Shown: positions 10,685 to 20,702 of the stretch, piece by piece
How the letters are laid out: each line of letters begins with the position of its first letter
How positions within the stretch are numbered: position 1 is the first letter of the stretch
Assembly (NCBI GenBank): GCA_964058845.1
Contig: CAXKVR010000188.1
Coordinates: forward strand, 347,672-411,671
From: Carex sylvatica
Lineage: Eukaryota > Streptophyta > Magnoliopsida > Poales > Cyperaceae
Direction of reading: 5' to 3'
Length of the DNA stretch: 64,000 nt
Translations under genes and position numbers: made by a program
The notes under the pieces: model-generated
Seen by the model: the letters and a program-made list of their open reading frames with translations, nothing else
Told to the model about the DNA's origin: nothing
Database searches by the model: none

Positions 10685-11160
10685 GTAGACATTTGCAAAC
10701 GCCCCGGGGGCTCAACCCTGATCTGTCCGCTCGTGCCTGTGTCCGGACTGGACCGTGCCTGTGTCCGGATTGGATCGTGCTCGTGCCACGGGTATGCACA
10801 AGTACACGGGCACGGGTATTAAACGGGCCAAACCTGGGTTTTTTGAAGAAAAAAAACCCGTACATACCCGGACCCCTGTACCCGTTAACACGTACCCGTG
10901 AGTCTGTGCCCGTGAACCCTTGTACTCGTGCTCGTGAACCCGTGACAACTTTTTTTTCTTTTGTTTTAAAATTCAAATTTTAAACAAAAATTCCCCCCAT
11001 TTCCCTCCATTACCCGGACCCCTACTCGTTTTTTTTTCAGTTTTTTTTTTTTAAATTCAAATTTCAACCCCTCCAAACAAAACTCTATAAATAAACACCC
11101 ATTCCTCACAAATTTTCACTTCTCTCTCTCAATATTTTTATTATTCTCCCATTTTAATTT
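10685..11160 (+). mobile_element. hAT-type 5' end: subterminal repeats and promoter, no transposase
   Basis: A GC-richer island begins near TTTGCAAACGCCCC and carries many CCCGTG/CACGGG and CCGGAC motifs plus AAACGGGCCAAACC, typical of plant hAT subterminal regions. Near 11087 is CTATAAATAAAC, a TATA box, followed by a CACTTCTCTCTCTC leader. This is the standard promoter layout of plant Ac/Tam3-like transposases. Downstream, where a transposase ORF should be, there is only tandem-repeat sequence. It is a captured or decayed promoter. Confidence 0.6.
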
Positions 11161-11269
11161 TATTGTTAAAAAAAATATAGTTGTTAATATAACAAATACG
11201 CAAACATAAACGAAATTACGAAGGTATTCATGAAGATTTTTCCGCGAGATTAAAGGTTACCTTTATTTC

Positions 11270-12712
11270 ATGTTGCATTAAATTTTGTTAGATTAAATTT
11301 TGCTAGGTTAAATTTTGATAGATTGAAATATTGAATGTTAGATTTATTTTTGTAGAGTAATTTAAAATTTAAATTTGATGTTAGATTTATTTTTGTAGAG
11401 AAATTTAGAATTTAAATTGAATGTTAGATTTAGTTTATGTTAGATTTATTGAATGTTATGTAATTATATTTGTTATATTTATTGAATGTTGGATTTATTA
11501 AATTTGTTAAGTAATTAGATTTGTTAGATTTATTTTATGTTAGATTTGTTAGATTTATTGAATATGTTAGATTTGTTAGATGTGAAGTAATTAGATTTGT
11601 TTTGAATATGTTAGATTTTATTTTTGAAATTCGGATTTATTTTTAATAGGTTAGAAAAAAGGTTAGATTTTTTTTTTTTGAATATGTGCAGTAATTAGAT
11701 TTATTTTGAATAGGTTAGATTTTATTTTTGAAATTCGAATTTATTTTGAATAGGTCAAGAAAAAGGTTAGATTTTTTTTTTTGAATATGTGAAGTTATAA
11801 GACTTCATTTGAATTAACGATTTTATTTTTGAAATTCGGATTTATTTTGAATAAGGTTAGATTTATTTTTTTGAATATGTGAAGTTATTAAATTTGACTT
11901 GAATATGTTAGATTTTATTTTTGAAATTCATATTTATTTTGAATAAGGTTAAAAAAAATGTTAGATTTATTTTTTTGAATATGTGAAGTTATTAGATTTG
12001 TTTTGAATAGGTTAGGTTTTATTTGTAATGTTAGATTTATTTTTTAAATTTGGATTTATTGTGAATAAGTTAAAATAAAGGTTAGATTTATTTTTTTGAA
12101 TATGTGAAGTTATTATATTTGTTTTGAATAGGTTAGATTTTATTTTTGAAATTCGGATTTATTTTTAGTGGGCCAAATAAATAGGTTAGATTTATTTTTT
12201 TTGAATATGTGAAATAATTAGATTTGTTTTGAATATGTTAGATTTTATTTTTGAAATTCGAATTTATTTTTAATAGGTTAAAAAAATATGTTACATTTAG
12301 TTTTTGAATATGTTTAGTAATTAGATTTATTTTTGAATTAGTTAGTTTTTATTTTTTAAAATTTAGATTTATTTTTAATGGGTTAAATAAATAGGTTAGA
12401 TTTATTTTTGTGAGTATGTGAAATAATTAGATTTATTTTGAATATGTTAGATTTTATTTTTGAAATTCAGATTTATTTTTAATAGGTTAAGAAAATAAGT
12501 TAGATTTATTTTTATGAATATGTGAAGTAATTAGATTTATTTTGAATATGTTAGATTTTATTTTTTAAATTTGAATTTATTTTTAATAGGTTAAAAAAAT
12601 AAGTTAGATTTATTTTTGTGAATATGTGAAGTAATTAGATTTGTTTTGAATATGTTAGATTTTATTTTTGAAATACAGATTTCTTTTTAATAGGTTAGAT
12701 TTATTTTTAAAT
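11270..12712. repeat. ~104-bp AT-rich tandem array, block 2
   Basis: About a dozen diverged units of the block 1 repeat. The GAAG/AAATAATTAGATTT anchor recurs near 11583, 11688, 11800, 11882, 11987, 12105, 12208, 12314, 12420, 12517 and 12629, giving a period of 82-118 bp, mostly near 104. The first ~300 bp contain simpler GTTAGATTTATT repeats from which the longer unit may have grown. Confidence 0.85.
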
Positions 12713-13635
12713 AGCCTATTCTCAAACTAACTAAACATACCCTTGTAGATTTGGAGGGAAAAATAAACAGCTCAAGACAGTCTACGGTGCCTACTTGGCA
12801 AAGAGAATTCATGGCAATTCTAGTACATCATCAAAACAGTTGGTATCAGAACACCGACTCAAAGGATGTACGTGCAAAAGAGTCTATACTGAAATTATTT
12901 TGGTGATGTATTGGAATGGCCCTGGATTTTCCAAAAAATATTTATTTTATAGAAGAATTACTAATGAAGAATTATTAATATAAATATTCATTTTAAAGAA
13001 GAATTTTGAATTTATGCAAACGGACCCATTAACATTATTAATTCTAACCGAATTTATATTCATTAGTTTATTCATTAATTAATTCTAACTGAATTTATTA
13101 TATTAAGAATGAGTGCCAATACAGCGGAATCTCATACGTTGTATTATTTTTACTTTCAAACGTGAGCTATCAGTTGCTAGTTGTAATTTTCTTTACTTCA
13201 ATATTATTTTTCCTTCATTTATCTCAATTAGTTTTTTACTTTCAAAAATTGAAAATTTATGACTTTAATTCACTACAAATAAAATTTTTATCTTTTGATT
13301 TTCTTATTTCGTTTTGTATATATGTATTATTTATTTTTATAGGAAAGATATAATTACATAAGCAATTAAAAAGGATATAACTATTTTTAAATTTAAACGT
13401 AAATGAACTACAAAAAAAATATGAAATAAGAAAATATTATTATTTGAAAATTAATATTGAAAATTGTGAATTATTTATGTTCATAAAAAATAAAAATAAA
13501 TAATTCATAATTATTTTTAAAGTAATTGATTTAAGAATTTTTTATTTATATTTTATTATTTTAAAGTAATTAATTTGTTAAACAAATATAGGTTATAAAA
13601 ATAGATTATAAGTTATAACATATTTTTAATAAATA
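12713..13635. other. Unassigned AT-rich interior of the composite element
   Basis: A short ORF at 12795-12983 has no recognisable domain. TTGGTATCAGAAC at about 12838 resembles a retrotransposon primer-binding site, but no LTR or gag/pol follows. Nothing else is supported. Confidence 0.4.
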
Positions 13636-15800
13636 TCTCTCCTCTATATTATGCACCTTAAGTTGAATTGGATGACAGAAAGTCGTGTGGCTGAAATTTA
13701 TTGATATAAATTCGGATTGAATATGGACCCTACAGTCAAATAATATGTCTTTCTTTGATTAAATGCATCATTTATATGTGTAGAAGTTTTAATTTAGTTC
13801 AAATTGGACCCGCTACATGTATAGCCATGCATCTTGTCACAAATATTTTTGTTCTGCATCGTTGGATGTGAATCAAAAATCGTGCTGATTGAATCTCAGA
13901 TGTGCAATTTTTTTCGCTGAGACGCTTGTTGCCCGTCCCCCTCTCCCAGTCCCCTCTCCCAGTCCCCTTCCCCGATCCCTTCTTTCCAAAGAAAAAGAAT
14001 GACAAAAAGAAACCTAATCGCCTTAGCCATCGTCGCCATCTCTCTCGCTCTCTTCTCTCTCTGTTCGCCATGGCCGCTTTCAGCCATCTCCGCCATCTCT
14101 CTCGCTCTCTTCTCTCTCTGTGTGCCATGGCCGCCATTGGAGTTATGACAATATCAAGCACACGGGCTACTTAGGTCAGACGTATATGATGGTAAGGTAA
14201 CACTAAACACTAAACACCCATTTGTTAAGAGATGAGCTCTTATTTCAAATCTATTTTCTCTGAGTCTTGAATTCGTATTTACCAAGAACTTGAATTGGAT
14301 CAATGCGAGGAATATCAAATTAATAGGGATTGGATTAAGCCAATTTGTAAAACAGGAAATCGCAAGAATTAATGGACATTTATTGGCACTCAAATGGTGC
14401 CTACTTCCAAGTACATATCAAATGATTAAAGCAAACGGGGTTATGACAATTCAAAAAGAAAGATTTTTTTTACATTTCAAGGAATAGAAAATAATGTCAT
14501 GGTATTGAGCCAATCCAATCAATTTATTTCTTTTTTGCATTTTAATTTATCTTTTGCATTGTTTAGGCAATTGACTTTGGCTATTGAGCCAAGTGCGCAT
14601 GAAATCCACGGAACTTAACCATCTAAACATTGTGGATTGGACTGTTTTGAACCTGTTGTTGGTTCGTCACATATTGAAAATATTTCGTCCCTGATATTAT
14701 TAAAACTTATGGGTAACCCAAGAAATCCACACACCTCTTCAGATATCTTGCTGATTTGGGGTAAAGTGGGCCATGCCATTACATTTTTCTGCTTTTGATA
14801 TATGTTTTTCTGAGATCTCTGCTTGTATAATAGTTTGCTTTAGTTGATTTTTTTTTAATTATTTCAAACTGCTTTAGCTTAGTTTATTTTGCTTCTTTAG
14901 ATTTTTTGTATATATTTTTTTTAATATGCTAAACTCAAGGCTTATTTTGCTAGCAACAGTGGTCAACAAGCTTGTCTTGCACAAGCATACTTACAACGAT
15001 ACTTCCTGACTCTATACTGATATTGAAATTGAATTTTCAGCCATTAGTATGAAAGAGTGGTTGTGTTTAGCAAAGTGCCACTTCCCAATTATCGACTGGA
15101 TCTCGATGATGAAAAACCTTTGAGAGAGGTATCGTACTTTTTATAACTTCCAAATTGCCTTTAGCATGAGCGGTGGCATTGTTATGATTTTACCTACACC
15201 TTTTAAATCATTATAAGTTATAAACTATTCATAGTCTTATGTTGTTATTTTTGGGAAATTATATTTGAAGATTTTGAGGGGCATTTTTATGATATTTTTC
15301 TGAAATTTTTGGATATTATTAGCAACCTTGCTATTTTAAGCATGTGTTACTTCTGATCTTCTCAAGTGGCAATTGCAATATATAAGCTGGATGGCAAAAT
15401 GGTAATTTTTGATTAATTTGATGATATCCAGGTGTCGGTATCATTTGATTTGCAAAGAGAGGTGGACAATCTACTAGGGGATCAACTTCAGAGAAAACAA
15501 AGCACAAAAGATATTGAGCAGGTTTTACATCTTTAGTGCTGACGAGAATCTCGATCAGCAGTCTCACATGGTTTTTCCAACTAAGAGTAGTCATGGAGAA
15601 AATTTTCAGAAGAAGAAGCTTAAATCTTCGCAACCAGCAGCGGACTTGGCAGGTATATATATAGTCTTTAGGGGTTATGTGTATTTGGATTTTAAAATAT
15701 ATTGCTTAATTGGAAGTGCTTTGAAGCAGAAAAGATAGGCGTCTTCGACTGATTATTGCAGATGTTTGATTCTGCATCCAAGGTACCGTTCTTGCAAGGT
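13636..15800 (+). mobile_element. Helitron 5' end with captured gene sequence; 3' end not found
   Basis: TCTCTCCTCTATATTATGCA at 13636, preceded by A, is a typical plant Helitron 5' terminus. The first ~370 bp match the head of the Helitron at 42019 almost throughout (shared AAATTCGGATTGAAT, CATCATTTATATGTGTAGAAG and CCGATCCCTTCTT). Downstream come a leader-like CT-rich stretch with a 57-bp tandem duplication (14035/14092) and helicase exons at 15048-15655. No CTAG end with a hairpin was found before 17569, so the right border given is only the end of the recognisable gene fragment. Confidence 0.65.
15048..15655 (+). pseudogene. Captured fragment of a DExH-box RNA helicase gene
   Basis: Two clean exons are visible. 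15048-15128 (81 nt, 27 residues) encodes [20 protein letters not shown] and ends PLRE before GTATCG. 15432-15521 (90 nt, 30 residues) encodes VSVSFDLQREVDNLLGDQLQ and ends DIEQ before GTTTTA. They join in phase as PLRE/VSVSFDLQREV, the region just N-terminal to the helicase core in plant DExH3/DHX36-like proteins. A third coding stretch (about 15537-15652, ADENLDQQSHMVFPTKSSHG) is separated from the second by only 15 nt that begin GT and end AG, and the frame is lost there. No helicase motifs follow, so this is a partial copy. The family call is from memory of the NYR-DLD motif. Confidence 0.7.
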
Positions 15801-17300
15801 AAATTTGTCATAAGCAATCTTTTTCTCTTCCTCGTTTTTCCATATGGATTTTGATATTGTATATGAACTTGTCAGTGTTGCATTAGCACCAATCTCAGTA
15901 TATGATGGTTGCTAGATGAGTTGCCCTTGATTAAATAAGCTTTTCATCAGAATAAAAAAATAAAACTAGAAAATAAAAGGGTTTGTGTAAGAATGCATGA
16001 CAGTAGGAGGTTTGATTATTATATGATAACCTTCACTGTCTCATATGAAATAATTGAAATTTTTGAGCAAGCAATGCTCATAAGATGGATATTCTTAAAA
16101 GAAAGACATCACAATCACTGTTTTGTAAATAAAATAAATAAATAATGGTATCTAAGTAAAAAGTTGAGACAAGACACAATGTCCATATGAGTTCATCTCA
16201 TGAGTGCCTCATGATTCTTAAAGAAAAAAAAAGTGCCAACTGTCCTTAATCTGGCAAGAATACAAATAAAAGAAAATATGACAGCATCTTTGTAAAATCC
16301 CTTGCCAAAATTATTAACATAAACCTCATGTAATTTGAAAAAGAAATAAACAAAACCTTGTTTCTCTTGATCTTTTATGTTGTCTCTTTCATACATCATA
16401 CATAGGTAATAGGTCATACATCAAGTTAAACACTAATGTGAGTACACACTCATGTTATGTAAGCCCCAAGTTGATGAACATAGTGTCTATATATTGCCTT
16501 AGTCATTAGATGAACATAGTGTCAATACAAGTGCTACTGGTATACAAAATCTCAAATACAACCCACTGTCATAAATCAAAACATAAATCAGATCAAACTC
16601 AAAATTGGGCTAAATCATTTTACAGATGCATAGTAGACACTACCATGAGCATTAAGAAACAAATTTCATATTTTTCTGATTTTTCCTACAATTTCTGGTA
16701 GCCTTCCAAAGCAATAGTTGTGAAAAAATTTCATTGTCATTTCAACAAGTAATCTCATACTAAGAAGCTTAAGACATAGTATGCCTGTTATTTCATTTGA
16801 CCTAGATTGTTGGTTACTACGCTCCTAATTTCTTAAGAGGTATTTTTGAAAGTTAAGACAATTATAAATTTACTAACGAGATGTTCATATGCTCAATTGG
16901 TTTGGAGTGGAATGAATAATCTCATACAAAGTGCGGACACGGTGAAATAAATATAGGAGTATCTCAAAACAGGGCAACAATGACATATGGTATATATATG
17001 ACAGAACCGAACTATTTTGTCATCCTTTTTTTATGAACATATAGATGATCTAAAATAAAATAAATTAATAAAACTATTAATCGTTATTATAAAAATATTA
17101 TCAAATTTAGTTCCTTGAAAACCATTAAATAATATTCATACATAATTGATCAGTATGTTCTAATTTAATGCATTCTGTTTTATTTAAACTAATTGAAAAC
17201 TCAATACATTAAATTAACTTAATTATCACCAAACTATATATTAGTTGAGTGTCTGACCGCCTATGTATTTATCCCAAAAAATAATGCAACATGATATTGA
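15801..17300. other. Unassigned interior of the composite element
   Basis: No convincing exon, terminal repeat or promoter was seen. ORFs such as 16193-16417 and 16510-16701 have low-complexity content and no domain. Confidence 0.4.
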
Positions 17301-17639
17301 AAAAAGCTAATCATCCACCGATCCACAGGATCGGTGTAGGGGTTTTTTGGGGCTATACCGATCCTGTGGATCAGTGGAGGTATTTCTGTGGTGCGTTTAA
17401 TGTGGCAGATGAGAAAACTTGTTCCACCGGTCTCTAAGATCGGTGTAGACTTTTATTTTTTTGCTCCACCGATTCTAAAGATCGGTGAAAGTTATTTTTC
17501 TAAAAACAAACTAAACGAGATTGGTTCTGTTAAAAGTTTTATAACTAATTCTATTAAAAAAAAAAAATCCTCAAATAGCATGCATAGACTCTCTTTGAAG
17601 TTTGTTATGGATCTTAATCTCATGCAGTCAAATATATAG

Positions 17640-19180
17640 CATAGACTCTATTTTAAACAAGTAAATTTAAAACACTACTTTTGCCAATTCAGTCTTCTCC
17701 CTTGACCATTTCAAGGAACGGATGTCAAAGAAAAGTCTCTCTCAGACAGTCAGACTCTCAGTAGTCAGTACTCAATTAGTAAATTGTTTGGCTATAAATT
17801 CCTGAAACATGGAAGGAGATCACCGGCACTCTAGGTGCAGGAATTTTCTGCCCCTTCAGTCACTGGAATGTAGGGTCGGTCACATTTAATTTTTGAACTG
17901 GGGGCCCACCAACAATGACTCTAGGGGCAGAAATTTCCTGCTCCCATGAGGGCAGAGAATTTGGTTCCGAGAAACATTGTGTAATGGTCCAATCCAAAAT
18001 TTTCAACCGCATAATTGTCCTTTTGACAAAAATAACATTCCACTTTCTTGCTTGTACTGTCCAAGCTAACTGTTACATTCTATAATTTAATTTTATCGAA
18101 AAAACATTCTATAATTTAGTTAAGTAACATTAGTTATGATGGTTAAATTGTTGTGTACTATACAACATAATATATATTATCATTAATTGATCTCCTTAAT
18201 TAATTATATGAACTTTTGATTGATTATATGAATTAGTGGGTCGGGTTGAGACCCAAAAAAAAATTCTAGACGAACTCACAATCTAGCACTCTGTTAATTG
18301 CTTAATTGCTCATGAAATTGACAGAGTAAAAATTGACTTAATTGCTCGCGAAAAGTGCCAGTCTTTAGCTCATGAACTCACAATCTAGCACTCTGTGAGT
18401 ATAACAGATTATTGTGATCGATTATGTAATTTATTTATGATTCAATGGTGAACTTGTTTAGTTTAAATTAAGTTCTGAGAACTTAGGGTATCTGAATTAA
18501 AACCTCAGCTTAAATTTGTTACAAGTCAGTTCGAGTTAGCTCGCGAGCTGACGAGCTGGCTCGTTAGGTTTGACTGAATTTTGTTTTAAAAAGAAATTAA
18601 ATTCTATAAACTTTTTGAATCGAGCTGAACCGAGCTAGACAGTATAAAATGCACACAAATTCACAAACTGATATCTAGCTGAGCTATCTCGTGAGCTGAC
18701 GAGAAAGCTTGACCTCAACTTAAGCTCGTTAATTCTGAACCAAGCTAGTGACGAACTAATTCGTTAATAGCTCAATATAGTAACAAGCGAACGAATTAAA
18801 TGTGAATTACGATCGAGCCACAAGCTACGAGTTTTTTTGCCACTCCTAATTGAAACCCTTCTCTACTTTTGTATGAAGTCGGTGTATCAGTGTATGATTA
18901 ATTGAGGATAATTTTTTTTCCCCTTTTAGCTCAAAAAAAACGGAGAAGACTCAACAGGCGGTCCACAGTTCCCTATCAAGAAAAAAACAAGCTAAACGGA
19001 CCTTCGTGAGTCGTGACTCGTGACACCACAAAAAATAAATATATATATATATTATATGAAGCGCGTCAATCCGCGCAGACTGCCGACTAACAAAAGAGAA
19101 CTTCGTTTTTTTTCATTTTTTAAGAAAAATGAGGGTCAGCCAACATTTATATTGGAATAAATAGGATCCGTTACACAAGT
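17640..19180. other. Repeat-derived intergenic region
   Basis: 18530-18850 is rich in GAGCTGACGAGCT/CGAGCC motifs and ends TTTGCCACTCCTA, the complement of a hAT-like end TAGGAGTGGCAAA. A matching left end was not found. The remainder shows nothing I can support. Confidence 0.4.
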
Positions 19181-19186
19181 GCGGTT

Positions 19187-19641
19187 AGGAATGTTCAAAC
19201 GGTTCAGTTTATTCGGTATTTAACTGAATTAAAATATTTCAGTTTAAATAGATTAATTTTTTGATTTAAATGAATAGATTTGGTTGAAATTTTAAATAAT
19301 TTTGGTTTAAATAGATCGGTTCGGTTTAGACTTTTCAAAACCGATTAAATCAAACCAACCGGTTTATATATTGGATTGACTCGAATTTTATTAGTGTTAT
19401 AATGATTTCATTAAATCAAACTAAACTTCAATTATTGTGTATGACAATGTATTTTTTTCGTTAATAATAGTACCAAGGTTTTGAACTGAACAAAACGAAA
19501 TTTACTTCAGTTTGTTTTATTTGATTTTTAATCGGTTGATAGGTTTAATCGGTTCGATTCGATTCTAATTTTTAAAACCGAAGAAAAGTTTAGTTTGATC
19601 ATTTTACTTCGGTTTGATTTGAATCCACCGTTTGAATACCA
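19187..19641. mobile_element. MITE-like inverted-repeat element rich in CGGTT motifs
   Basis: The left end GGAATGTTCAAACGG and the right end, complement GGTATTCAAACGG, form terminal inverted repeats. The interior is full of GGTTCGGTT/AACCGAA motifs, common in plant hAT-derived MITEs. A target duplication could not be assigned with confidence. Confidence 0.5.
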
Positions 19642-20250
19642 TTAATTGCAGTAACCACCAAAATAAAAGAGAAAATTGTGTCCAAAACATTTGAGCTGAA
19701 AATTGGAAAAAAAGGTTGTATATGTTAGAAAATAAATTGATAAAAAATGAAACAGAGTGGGGAAATGGAGCGAAAAGAGAAACTTTGTATAAGATTTTTT
19801 CTTTTTTTTTTCTCAAAAACTACTCAAACATTTGATTGATTAAACAAAAAGTAATTTCTTTAAATGACGTGAAAATCTTAAAAAAAAAAAATTTGAAATT
19901 GCTTGGTAGTGACTACCAAGTTTACAAAAAAAAAAAAAATTATTTACAACATCATTGTTTAATCTCTTAAAACTAAGATCTCACTAAATAAAAAGAAACT
20001 CAAACTCAATATTGCAACATATTCTTTCCTCCATAGAATCAAATCCACAGTTCTATTTCTTCATGAATTTTTCTCGCTAGCAACCAAGGGGGCATTCTTT
20101 TGCTTCTGAAAATGAATTCATTTCGCTGCTTTCAAATTGTTCATAATACCCCCATAAATCTCGTGATCCCATACTCTTTTCTTTTTAAGCATTACTGATT
20201 TGTAGCGGCTCCATGATTTTTTTCATGTCATATGTATGTGTCTGCTCTAA

Positions 20251-20475
20251 CTAGCATCCCTCCCATGCAACTCCACTCTTGAGCAGCACACCGACAATGG
20301 AAAAAAAATATGTAAAACAGATTTTAACAGACATGTAAGAGCACATAGCGCAATCCCCTACACACCTTATTCCTCTTATCAACATATTATCATGAGTTAA
20401 TAATCTGTTGTTCAACAAGAAGAATGTAAAAATCTGAACCTTTGTTGGTGCATAGCTCTGCCAAATTTCCATGTA
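20251..20475 (-). pseudogene. LINE zinc-binding (zf-RVT) domain fragment
   Basis: A 73-residue minus-strand frame reads MEIWQSYAPTKVQIFTFFLL, then NNRLLTHDNMLIRGIRC and CAMC. This matches the reverse-transcriptase zinc-binding domain found near the C-terminus of plant LINE ORF2 (normally W..KVKxFxWLL..RLLTxDNLxRRG..C..C). The second half of the zinc site is lost. No neighbouring RT domain is preserved. Confidence 0.65.
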
Positions 20476-20702
20476 TTGTCATTTCATCTTACCTCCAATT
20501 AACATTTTTTTTGTACACAGAAGTCGAAGTGTACCGACCATCTAAAGACCACCTCCATGTGAGAAGGTCCATTGTTTTTCAGTATAGCAAGCCTTCGATC
20601 CTCGATTTAATTATCACAACTCGCATCTCCGCTTGTTGCCATTTAGTAATTCAGGTACGCGCGATCTTCCCATTTCAGCGGTGTTTACAGCTCCGCTTCT
20701 AA

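Larger units (their letters stand above)
9803..17569. mobile_element. ~7.77-kb composite MULE-like element with 9-bp TSD
   Basis: The left end begins GATTTTTTTTTT and the right end is its complement. The inverted repeats continue for about 110 bp at lower identity through TTTTTAGAAAAATA into CACCGAT modules. The 9-bp direct repeat CTCAAATAG flanks it at 9794-9802 and 17570-17578. Both ends carry palindromic modules of the type CACCGATCC-nnn-GGATCGGTG (about 9890, 9995, 17315, 17355, 17425 and 17465). The interior holds two ~104-bp repeat arrays, a hAT promoter remnant and a Helitron carrying a helicase gene fragment. No transposase ORF is present, so it would be non-autonomous. That these parts moved as one unit is inferred from the ends. 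Confidence 0.7.

Noticed and set aside
10659..10983. ORFs of 78-105 residues on both strands in the GC-richer island
   Set aside because: They come from CCCGTG/CACGGG subterminal repeats of a hAT element.
12838..12851. TTGGTATCAGAAC, similar to a tRNA-Met primer-binding site of LTR retrotransposons
   Set aside because: No LTR end, partner LTR or gag/pol sequence lies beside it; a short match alone is not enough.
13981..14130. 50-residue ORF with leucine/serine repeats in the Helitron leader
   Set aside because: Produced by a 57-bp tandem duplication of a CT-rich leader; no sign of a real protein.
18530..18850. hAT-like end TAGGAGTGGCAAA (minus) with GAGCT-rich interior
   Set aside because: No matching left terminus or target duplication could be found, so no element was called.
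20442..20702. 86-residue plus-strand ORF
   Set aside because: No recognisable domain; it starts within the antisense LINE fragment and continues into non-coding sequence.
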